DNA of 64,000 nucleotides, taken from assembly GCA_024114885.1 (NCBI GenBank), contig CP099420.1:1674001-1738000 (forward strand). Reading direction: 5' to 3'. Numbering within the stretch: position 1 is the first letter of the stretch; each line of letters begins with the position of its first letter. The notes beneath the pieces were generated by a model. That model did not search any database and had not been told where the DNA came from. It was given only the letters and a program-made list of their open reading frames with translations. The stretch comes from Septoria linicola. Its lineage: Eukaryota; Ascomycota; Dothideomycetes; Mycosphaerellales; Mycosphaerellaceae. The translations under genes and the position numbers were made by a program. Shown in pieces: positions 55,385 through 64,000 of this stretch.

Positions 55385-56069
55385 TGAGGTCCGACTTGAG
55401 GAGTTTCGAGATGACCGTGATTGGCCTCGATGAGTGCGAAGTGTCGGTAGGAAAGAAGAGAAACTTGCGCTTACCTTCATCATCGAGTCGGTCTGATCAT
55501 TAGCAGTGACATTACCGTCCTCCGCGCTGGAGAGCATATCTGCGTAGAAGCCGGCACTGACTCTGAGTTACGAAATGGTGGTTTGAAGCAGGATATCGCG
55601 AAATAGGGAAGTGAGGAAGATTCGTAAGCGTTGCGGTGATGTTACTGTTTCGCTGTTGGTGGTTGTGGTGAAGCTCAGGCGGACAAGTTTCGAAGAGTAC
55701 ACTTCTGGCTTGCAGGTCCTCACTTTGCAGTTTTCCACAAGCAACAGAATGGCGCACGATGACTGGAGTGTGAAAGAACCGCGCGTCGGCGGTGAGCCTT
55801 TCTTTGCTTAAAAATTGTGACTTCGCGACACGGCCTACCATAAGCACGATCTCCCTGCGCACAGTACGAAGACACGATATAGAGCAAGGGTGGTACCGCA
55901 CCGGAGCGTCGCTAGGATAAGGACACATAATACAACGAGACTCAGGAACTATTGATTGCATGTTTACAGCCAATCTCCGACTCGCAACAGGCTTTAAGAT
56001 GCCCGAATCACTATTGCCTCACAGTGCTCAGTACCGGGTGTCGCTCGTTGCCGAAGCTCGCACTTCACA
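55385..56069. other. intergenic, possible minus-strand small exon
   Basis: About 680 bases. A minus-strand piece near 55553-55474 (ADMLSSAEDGNVTANDQTDS, then a GTAAGC donor) looks protein-like, but I cannot find the rest of a gene. Confidence 0.3.
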
Positions 56070-56711
56070 TCAATCTGCAGCACGCTTCGTTCGAATGACC
56101 TGGTCAAGCAGCTCCAACTGTTCTCTGCAGTCGTCTGCGTCTAATGCGTCCACGGTCGTCGACTCTCCATGGACCAGCGATAAAATCAGGAATTTTGCTC
56201 CTTGATAACGATCCTGGTCAGCCGGCAACATCTGCTCTATCTTGCCGAATCGCTCATCATCCCTTGCACCATTGAGCGTGAAGTTGACGACCTTCTCGAG
56301 CGATTGGATGGCAAATGGCGCAGACCGGATCGACTCCATGATATGAAGAAGCTGCAAGAAAGCGACAGACCCACAATCATCCTCCTCATCTGCCTCGCCA
56401 CTATCGATTGTGTGTTCCGTGAGGGAGGGCATCTGCACATGAAGAGAGAGGCTCCGGATCAATCGTGTCCGCGGACCGGCCTTTGTTTTCAGCCAGGCAC
56501 AGAGGTCATGGCCAATGTGCTCTTCATGGATTTCCGTTACAAAGTCGTTAATGGCGTAGTACATTAACTCGGCTTCTAATCGAATAGACTTGCATGTATG
56601 CAGCAGATTTGGTTCGTTCCATATCCTGGCTCCTGCTGGCTCATACAGAGCGAATTCGTAGCATAGATTACGCAACTCGGCGGGTAGCCGTTCGAAGAAG
56701 GACTGCTGCAT
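56070..56711 (-). CDS. F-box-like hypothetical protein
   Basis: Single-exon gene of 213 residues on the minus strand. It begins FFERLPAELRNLCYEFAL, the F-box-like start common in large families of fungal proteins, followed by LLHTCKSIRLEAELMYYAIN, the second conserved block of that family. The rest (a helical domain with an acidic loop GEADEEDDCG) is variable. Such genes are numerous in dothideomycete genomes; targets unknown. No membrane segment or signal. Confidence 0.75.
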   Translation of the reverse strand: MQQSFFERLPAELRNLCYEFALYEPAGARIWNEPNLLHTCKSIRLEAELMYYAINDFVTEIHEEHIGHDLCAWLKTKAGPRTRLIRSLSLHVQMPSLTEHTIDSGEADEEDDCGSVAFLQLLHIMESIRSAPFAIQSLEKVVNFTLNGARDDERFGKIEQMLPADQDRYQGAKFLILSLVHGESTTVDALDADDCREQLELLDQVIRTKRAAD

Positions 56712-57341
56712 GGATGCCGGTGTTGTGTGGTTGTTATAGAGGACTAGTTCTGCTCACTTCTAGCCAGGTCTTCCCAGACGCGAGAATGGTTTCTTTGGCA
56801 GGTAAGTTTTCAGACCATCGTGTCAGCAGTGCTGAGCATTGAAGAAGACATGTCTTATCTTCAAGGAGGATGAAAGCAGTTTCACATCCTCTGTGCACAA
56901 CTGGACGACCTTTCCGTCGACTCCGCTCGGCCTACCACGTTGTCTGGGACGCACGTCATGCATTGGTCTTGCGGCCTCTGCCGAGCACGCCTGCGACCTG
57001 CATAAGCCGCATAGAGTGGGGTCGACTAAGGATACACAACACAGTCGCATCGGAAGAGAAACATGATGGGGTTGACAATCGATATATCTACTTGATCTGG
57101 AAACCATGTCGATCCGTATCTTCATACCGAAGACGAAGTCTCAGCGGGCAGGTACGCGGGATCTGAGCATCACGTGTAGGAGGCTGCTGTACCAATAAGG
57201 AAAGCCAATCCGCCGCTGGCACACATCTCGCACACCATGACCGAGTTCGTCAGCAGATATATAGTCATCGAGAGGTAAGTCAGGTAAGTGGCGATAGCGT
57301 CCTCACATCAAGTCACAGACCTACGGCTACTACACATCATC
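56712..57341. other. intergenic, no supported gene
   Basis: About 630 bases between the divergent F-box-like and cupin genes; likely both promoters. Confidence 0.5.
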
Positions 57342-58022
57342 ATGGTCGAAGTCAAGGCATATAAGCTGCCACCGACGCCCTTGATACCAAATAGTCCCTA
57401 CCCTTTGCTCCACTATCCTGGCGTCCTTTCCAAGAAAGCTGGTTCAGAATACTACGATGCAGGCGATGTATATGACATGTTTCAACGAAATGGCTGGGGA
57501 GTGCAATGGATCTTCCGCTACGGACCTACTCAAGAGTCACACTACCATTCTGCCGCCCACGAATGTATGGCTGTTCTGTCTGGTACCGCCACAATTCGAT
57601 TTGGTGTAGCAGACACCTCGGAAGACCTGGAGGAAAGCACGCATGGCAAAAGCTGGGAAAGCGGTGCCCTGGAGCTTCATGCGAAAGCGGGTGATGTCTT
57701 TGTGCTGCCTGCAGGTCTTGCACACAAGACTTACGATACGACGCCAGCGGAGTTTGCGTTGCTTACTCCAGGTAGAGATGCTAAATGGTCGTCCCAGCTG
57801 CCAGAACCTGCAAAGACATTGAGGAGCATTCAGCTTGACGGATTCACGATGCTAGGAGCGTATCCGATCGGCAGTAGATGGGATTTTGCGATAGGCGGGA
57901 AGGATGATGGACATTTCCAAGAGACATGGTCAGTTCCAAAGCCGGAGAAAGATCCAGTCATCGGGTCAGCTCCAGAGGGCCTCATTGGGCAGTGGAAGGC
58001 TACTAGGAAGGCTAAGCTGTAG
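57342..58022 (+). CDS. RmlC-like cupin protein
   Basis: Single-exon gene of 226 residues. Cupin fold with a possible metal site: ESHYHSAAHECMAVLSGTA holds the two His and Glu of motif 1, and GDVFVLPAGLAHKTYDT supplies motif 2 with its His. The N-terminal YDAGDVYDMFQRNGWGVQWI and the end of the protein are typical of the small YjlB-like cupins. Enzymatic role unknown; these can be dioxygenases, isomerases or binding proteins. ATG 57342 is chosen because MVEVKAYKLPPTP is a natural start; the frame is open to 57288. Confidence 0.85.
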   Translation: MVEVKAYKLPPTPLIPNSPYPLLHYPGVLSKKAGSEYYDAGDVYDMFQRNGWGVQWIFRYGPTQESHYHSAAHECMAVLSGTATIRFGVADTSEDLEESTHGKSWESGALELHAKAGDVFVLPAGLAHKTYDTTPAEFALLTPGRDAKWSSQLPEPAKTLRSIQLDGFTMLGAYPIGSRWDFAIGGKDDGHFQETWSVPKPEKDPVIGSAPEGLIGQWKATRKAKL

Positions 58023-58647
58023 ACTATGAATGATTGACGAATGAATGAATGAACTCATCGCTGGCTGCCCGAGAATATTCCCGTCGTCGTGGCCAGTTTT
58101 CGTTGAGCTCCAGATCTTGGACATCTGTAGTCGCCTGTGAGCAAGTGAGCTTCGTTTGTTCCGTGTGACGCTTGTTTCTAATCAGCGCCATCGCTAATTC
58201 AGTGAGCGTTCTCTCGAGGATTGCTGTGTACAGCATGGTGCCAGTCCTCGGACCTGCTTGAACAGTCCGGGGCTGCTTCTACATCGTCGCATTGCGTTAC
58301 GTTGCTGTTGGCGACGTAGGAATTTGAGCCGGTGTAAGGTCGCAGCGATCCCCGATGCCATATATATCAGTGAACATGATAGAGAGACAGCAGCCGTAGA
58401 AAAGTGTAGGCCGCGATTCGCACGTGCCACAAAACGCCACACTGTGGCGCTCAGGGTTTCCAGTCCGACTGCGATACACATGCACACGAGGCAACAGCAA
58501 TAATACTCCTTTCCCACAACACAACTGCTACACACTCGAGATCACCAAGAGCAAGCGCTCTAAATCAGCCATACCGCATCCTGACGCTCGAATCGATCCT
58601 GCCATCACGATCGCAGCCTATTAAGCACCCCTCACCGACCGCCTGCC
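58023..58647. other. intergenic, nothing recognised
   Basis: About 620 bases before the dynamin gene; presumed promoter and leader. Confidence 0.5.
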
Positions 58648-60984
58648 ATGGCGCAAGCCAACCCAAACGCGTGAGTATGCATAAGATGGGAATAGGAGGG
58701 ATGAACAGCATACTGACGAGTGCAGGATCAATGTCAACGATCCCGGCCTGATCACTCTTGTCAACAAGCTTCAAGATGTGTTTACCACAGTTGGCGTATG
58801 TTCGAAACAGCTGGCACCAACTAGGAGACTTGTGTATGCTAACTGAACGGTGGCAGGTCCAAAACCCCATCGATTTGCCTCAAATTGCTGTAGTGGGATC
58901 GCAATCCAGTGGAAAGAGTTCGGTGTTAGAGAACATTGTTGGTAGAGATTTGTACGGACACACGCACGAGTCGGCAACTTGGGTAACATGCTGACCTCCC
59001 AGCCTCCCTCGAGGAACAGGTATTGTGACCCGACGACCGCTCATTCTGCAACTCATCAACCGAACGCCTTTTAAACCCGCCGACAAGCCACAAGAGAATG
59101 GTGCCACGAATGGAGAAGCAGTTGAAAGTACCAATGACAAGGAGGCCAACACCAGCGAGTGGGGAGAGTTCCTGCACATCCCTGGCCAAAAGTTCTACGA
59201 TTTCAACAAGATACGAGATGAAATTGTGAAGGAGACGGAAAGCAAAACTGGTCGCAATGGCGGTATTTCGCCTGCGCCAATCAACCTTCGAATCTACTCG
59301 CCAAATGTGTTGACATTGACACTTGTTGATCTGCCGGGTCTGACGAAAGTGCCTGTGGGAGATCAGCCGCGAGATATCGAGAGGCAGATCAGAGAAATGG
59401 TGCTCAAGCAGATCTCCAAGCCTAATGCGATCATTCTGGCAGTCACGGCAGCAAACACGGATTTGGCCAATTCAGATGGTCTCAAGCTAGCGAGAGAGGT
59501 CGACCCAGAAGGTCAACGGACGATTGGTGTTCTCACGAAAGTGGACCTTATGGATGAGGGTACCGATGTCGTGGATATTCTGGCAGGCCGTATTATCCCT
59601 CTGAGGCTGGGCTATGTACCAGTTGTGAACCGTGGGCAGCGCGACATCGAGACCAAGAAGGCTATCTCGTATGCGCTCGAGAACGAGAAGAACTTTTTCG
59701 AGAATCACAAGGCCTACCGAAACAAGGCATCTTACTGCGGCACACCATATCTGGCCCGGAAGCTCAACTTAATCTTGATGATGCACATCAAGCAGACTCT
59801 ACCAGATATCAAGGCGCGCATCTCAGCATCACTTCAGAAATACAGTGCAGAGCTCAATCAGCTTGGCGACAGTATACTTGGCAATCCGGCCAATATCATC
59901 CTGAACATCATTACAGAATTCTCGAATGAGTACCGCACAGTATTGGAGGGACACAGCGCTGAGCTCTCCTCCGTTGAGCTGTCCGGTGGTGCGCGTATCG
60001 CCTTCGTCTACCACGAATTGTACAACAACGGAGTCAAGGCCGTCGATCCCTTCGATCAGGTCAAAGATATTGACATCCGCACCATCCTCTACAACTCCTC
60101 TGGTTCATCTCCTGCGCTTTTCGTGGGCACGACCGCTTTCGAGCTCATTGTCAAGCAACAAATCAAGCGACTCGAAGATCCATCGCTCAAGTGTGTAAGC
60201 TTGATCTACGATGAGTTGATTCGCATACTGGGACAGCTGGTGAACAAGCCGATGTTTCGACGCTATCCTGCTTTGAAAGAGAAGCTTCATTCGGTCGTGG
60301 TCAGCTTCTTCAAGAAGGCTATGGATCCCACGAACAAGCTTGTTCGAGATCTCGTGGCCATGGAATCGTGCTATGTCAACACTGGTCACCCAGACTTCTT
60401 GAATGGACATCGCGCCATGGCAATTGTCAACGAGAAACACAACGCTGCTAAGCCAGTTCAGGTCGACCCCAAGACCGGAAAGCCTCTACCCCTTGCTGCA
60501 CAGCCGCCTCGGTCGTCAAGCCCTAGCCTGGACCTCAGTAATGGCGAATCCGGCTTCTTCGGCTCCTTCTTTGCGAGCAAGAACAAGAAGAAGATGGCAG
60601 CCATGGAGCCACCCCCACCGACGCTGAAAGCATCTGGTACACTTAGCGAAAAAGAGACACAGGAGGTGGAAGTCATCAAGCTTCTCATCTCGTCATACTT
60701 CAATATCGTCAGAAGAACAATGATTGACATGGTGCCAAAAGCCATCATGCTGAATCTTGTTGAGTAAGTGAACAGACCCACACTCAGGGCTTTGATACAT
60801 ACTGACATGTTACAGGCACACCAAAGAGGAAATGCAACGTGAACTCCTCGAGCAGATGTACCGCACACAAGAGCTCGACGACCTGCTCAAGGAGAGCGAC
60901 TACACAACTAAGAGGCGTAAAGAGTGCCAGCAGATGGTGGAGTCGCTGTCGCGTGCTAGTGAGATCGTCAGCCAAGTCCAGTAG
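58648..60984 (+). CDS. VPS1: dynamin-related GTPase Vps1
   Basis: Large GTPase that severs membranes in vacuolar protein sorting, endosome traffic and peroxisome division. Exons 58648-58670, 58726-58795, 58857-58951, 59003-60763, 60816-60984; introns 55, 61, 51 and 52 bp; 705 residues. Exon 1 codes only MAQANPN. GTPase motifs: VVGSQSSGKSSVLEN (P-loop), RGTGIVTRRP (switch I), LVDLPGLTKVP (switch II), LTKVDLMDEG. The middle domain includes NEYRTVLEGHS and GGARIAFVYHELY, then a disordered insert (about 560-600, PKTGKPLPLAAQPPRSSS), and the GTPase effector domain ends LKESDYTTKRRKECQQM. No PH or proline-rich domain, as expected for Vps1 rather than classical dynamin. Confidence 0.96.
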
Positions 60985-62950
60985 GCTGATGCAAACTTGT
61001 AGTGATGAAGAGATATTTGTGTTTGTTGCAAGCGAAGGGTTGAGAAGGATAGACACATGGCGAAGCCGCCCTGTTGGTTTGTGATTTGGCAAGGCGTTAT
61101 CCACCAACGGCTGAGGTCGAGTAGTTGATATCCCTGTTCTGCTTAGGCATATGGAATCAGTTGTATCAAGAATGAAAGCATGTTCACGTCGAAATCTGTC
61201 GCCAAGATTCCAACCACATCGAGGCCAACAGGCAGCATGTCAATCTGAACGGCTTCGGATCCTGCGGTGTGGCGCCCTTCCTTGCCAGTCATAGACGAGA
61301 GTGCCACCTACAGCAGCAGAATGAACAGGGGAATGCTCGAATTGGCACGGTGACACCTCCATTACGTCTGCCACTGCCCAGCGTGGCGACAAGGCTGTGC
61401 TGGTAGCCAAGAGCAGTCAAGCCTTGGACCGCTGGTGAAGATCATAATGCATATACGAATCCTTGCTCGTGACTGGATCGAACCAATACCGAACGCCGTT
61501 CAGTGCCCAGCTACAATAGTCCCGGTATTGGACAACCACTGCCGGTATGTTTCTGGCAGAATAGGCAGAATGATACGCATGAGTTCATTGCCATTTCCGA
61601 CATTCCATTACGCAGCTGAGCTGCGATGCAGTCATTGCAGTGTGTGTTTAGCGAGCCCTCCACGCGAAGCGCGGGAGCGGCTATCACTGGCGATTTTGGT
61701 GTCATTCGGCAGTCATGAAAACAAGAAGTGTGGTACACTTGGCCGACCGCATCGGATCTTCATCAGGAATCGTCTTTTGCGCGATTTTTCTTCTTTTGTG
61801 CTTGCTGGCAACGCCTCCACTGCGGAACCAAGTGGTTTCTGGTGATGGAGATTACCCCTCCTTGAACAGAACTCCAGACGCTGCAAGATGACGGCCAAAC
61901 GAGGCCTCGTGCAAACGTGCTGACGAGCCCAATGTAGCAAGGAATAAGATATGAGGTAGGGTAGCATGCTTGTTGGACACTGGACTCGACGCGAGGCTCA
62001 TGTTATGACGACGTCTTCATCTCTGGGTGGTTTACCGAGTCCCTCTGGTCTTTGCAGGCCAGAACATAGCCGATGCACAAAATGCCTAATTATTCCACAA
62101 CATACGGCTCCCGAGGTCGTGTCACGAGCATTGCCTTAAATAACGTCCTCTTGCATCGATCCTGCATATGCTCGAGGCCGCTTGTGCTACACGTGTGAAG
62201 AATTCGCAAGTGTCTCCGCGCGACATGCGGTGTAATAGACCCATGCGGTGATGTCGAGCACCAGAGGACCTGGCCAGTGGCCAGAGCGCACCGAAACTGT
62301 TTTCGCCGTGAAGTGACAGCGGGTCTACTCAAAGTTACCAGAAGTCCTCCACTAGCATTGTTACTATCCGTCCGAGCGGGAACAACGTAACAAAATCGCT
62401 CATACTGCTAGGCTCGATTTGCCATGTGAAGGCCTTTACACAGGTGCAATTCCACAGCTTTCACTCAGCCTCTCTCTCACTCGTGTGCTCACTCCATCGC
62501 GTACACCGGCATTCACTGTCGCATCATCGTCCTGTGCCACCTGACACTTGCTCATCACATCCTTTCCTGCAATGTTTGTGTCGGTCTAAGCGCGTGGACA
62601 AAACGTCCCAAGCCTGGCTGACAAACCTGAAATCTGACCGACTCGCTCACACTGGTCGCGGCTAAGCAGAAGCCTCGAAGGCTTGGTCTACATCTGACGT
62701 GCGGGCTGCATTTTCTCTTTCCTTCCACTTGGGCTCCCACCCACTGCACCGACGGCGGGCGATCATTTTGAACCTCGCGTCGCCCCAATACACCTACGCC
62801 CGGGGGCCGCTGTGCTTTGCGGCCTCGACAGTCGACAACAACACCGCTTGGACGGACCATCTCAGACTTCTGACGCTTCGAGGAGCGACGAGTATTCACG
62901 ACAAGAACGTAAAGACTAGACTAAGCAGCTTGCTGCTCTGAACCGAAAAC
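60985..62950. other. intergenic, no supported gene
   Basis: About 2 kb between Vps1 and the kinase gene. Only short frames (up to 136 codons) without recognisable domains. A string resembling a tRNA B box near 61470-61490 (minus) was examined and does not fold into a tRNA. Confidence 0.5.
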
Positions 62951-64000
62951 ATGGCCACGACGCCGCCAGCCAGCCAGGCGCGCCCGTCACCCGCACCCAC
63001 TGTCTCCACTACCTCGATCACTTCATCTACAAAGCAAGAAAGTGAACCATTTTCGGAGCATGCCCCACTTCCGGCCACGATAACGAATGGCGACAGCATA
63101 ACGTCAGCCTCCACATCAGCTCCCGCAGCCGCATCAGCGCAGAGCAAGGTGGAACGACCAGCGGGTCCACAGAAGAAACCAACGTTCACGTCGCGACTGT
63201 CGCGCATGTTCTCACAGCGCGACACAAACGGCGCAAGAGAACTGGTCAAGGCTGAGGCAGCAGAAAAGGTGCCCGATTCTGCGGTAGAAGATCCAGCAGC
63301 AGAGGAAGTCAACTCGAAAACAGAGAAGCCAAGCAGAACATCTTCGAAGCATGAGAAAATGGGCGGTGGTCACCGGAACGGATCCGAATCTAAGAAAGGG
63401 AAAGGGGACGAGGCTGTAGTCCCTGCAACGAAACGATTCTGGACTGAAGAAAATGGCGAACACTTCCACTACCTGCGGGGTGCCAAGCGGCAGGACAAGC
63501 TTACGGACATGTTGAAAGACTTCATGAGAGGCGGCAAGGCCAAAGATCATCATGAGGAGCAGCCGTTGTCCTTGATGACAAATTGGGTCGAGCAAATCAA
63601 GAGTGAGAAAGACAAGATGGCCAAAGACAAGGAAAAGGGTCCCAACGCGACAGCTTCGTTGGTACAGAAGTATGGTAAATGCCAGGAGATTGTTGGTCGA
63701 GGAGCCTTTGGAATCGTTCGGATAGCACACAAGACTGATCCCAACGACTCTAAACACGAACAGTTGTATGCCGTCAAAGAATTCCGACGGAGGCCACAAG
63801 AAGACCCCAAGAAATACAGCAAACGACTCAATTCTGAGTTTTGCATATCTTCCTCATTACGACACCCCAATGTCATTCATACTCTTGATTTGCTGGAAGA
63901 TGCCAAAGGCGATTACTGCGAAGTGATGGAGTTCTGCGCTGGGGGCGATTTGTACAGCTTGGTCCTTGCTACCGGCAAACTCGACGTCGTGGAAGCTGAC
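62951..64000 (+). CDS. protein kinase, HAL4/SAT4 type, 3' partial
   Basis: Ser/Thr kinase of the fungal HAL4/SAT4 (NPR1-like) group, which in yeast tunes potassium and nutrient transporters. Starts ATG 62951 and runs off the window; 350 residues visible. The first 230 residues are a Ser/Pro/Ala/Lys-rich disordered region (ATTPPASQARPSPAP, FTSRLSRMFSQRD). The kinase domain begins KYGKCQEIVGRGAFGIVRIA with the glycine loop; YAVKEF holds the ATP-binding Lys; EFCISSSLRHPNVIHTLDLL includes the helix-C Glu; EFCAGGDLYSLVL is the hinge region. The catalytic loop and activation segment lie beyond the end. Confidence 0.92.
   Translation, partial: MATTPPASQARPSPAPTVSTTSITSSTKQESEPFSEHAPLPATITNGDSITSASTSAPAAASAQSKVERPAGPQKKPTFTSRLSRMFSQRDTNGARELVKAEAAEKVPDSAVEDPAAEEVNSKTEKPSRTSSKHEKMGGGHRNGSESKKGKGDEAVVPATKRFWTEENGEHFHYLRGAKRQDKLTDMLKDFMRGGKAKDHHEEQPLSLMTNWVEQIKSEKDKMAKDKEKGPNATASLVQKYGKCQEIVGRGAFGIVRIAHKTDPNDSKHEQLYAVKEFRRRPQEDPKKYSKRLNSEFCISSSLRHPNVIHTLDLLEDAKGDYCEVMEFCAGGDLYSLVLATGKLDVVEAD

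Noticed and set aside
55512..55973. 153-codon minus-strand frame
   Set aside because: Composition looks random except for a short piece near 55540-55474; no supporting exon found.
61440..61530. Possible minus-strand tRNA with a GGTTCGATCC B-box-like string
   Set aside because: One base short of the B-box consensus, no A box at the right distance and no matching acceptor stem.

Overview
The window is nuclear DNA of a filamentous ascomycete (Pezizomycotina). Genes are split by short spliceosomal introns (mostly 40-61 bp, GT-AG, often with a CTAAC/CTGAC-like branch site), they lie on both strands without operons, and the set includes fungal families (ERMES subunit Mmm1, GAP1-type permease, heme-thiolate peroxygenase, fungal opsin, HAL4/SAT4-type kinase). 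A dothideomycete is my best guess from the overall look of the genes, but this is inference. I saw no convincing rRNA or tRNA gene, CRISPR array or intact transposon.

Layout. 0-17 kb is an accessory-flavoured metabolic stretch: amino-acid permease (5' truncated by the window edge), MmgE/PrpD protein, Rai1 decapping nuclease (convergent, 3' ends overlapping), secreted heme-thiolate peroxygenase, a GH43 gene killed by two stop codons, an NmrA-like reductase, an opsin that has lost its middle exon, and a membrane acyltransferase. 17-25 kb is housekeeping: cysteinyl-tRNA synthetase, Cbf5/dyskerin, Mmm1. 24.7-29.7 kb is gene-poor and decaying: small membrane-protein genes with frameshifts, a diverged tandem repeat made from the 3' end of one of them, a 53-bp tandem duplication and a frameshifted MYND-finger gene. 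29.7-36.6 kb holds a GH16 glucanase, a peroxisomal-type NADH pyrophosphatase, mitochondrial ribosomal protein L1, COG2 and an unknown nuclear-looking protein. 36.6-38.5 kb has no complete gene but holds a pair of related segments, one with an intron and one without. 38.5-42.6 kb is the V-ATPase catalytic subunit gene VMA1. 43.3-64 kb carries dephospho-CoA kinase, a giant disordered protein, two F-box-type proteins, a WW-domain protein, an unknown basic protein, a cupin, Vps1 dynamin and the start of a protein kinase that runs off the window.

The most striking element is in VMA1. It contains a 549-residue intein at the same site as the yeast VMA1 intein (PI-SceI), with all splicing residues and both LAGLIDADG endonuclease motifs present. 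A 57-bp spliceosomal intron ends one nucleotide before the first intein codon, so an intron and an intein sit side by side at the homing site. VMA1 inteins are classically known from budding yeasts; a full-length one in a filamentous ascomycete, next to an intron that splits the expected homing sequence, is the best candidate here for something new.

All exon boundaries were worked out by eye from splice motifs, frame and family resemblance. No alignment, database search or RNA data was available.
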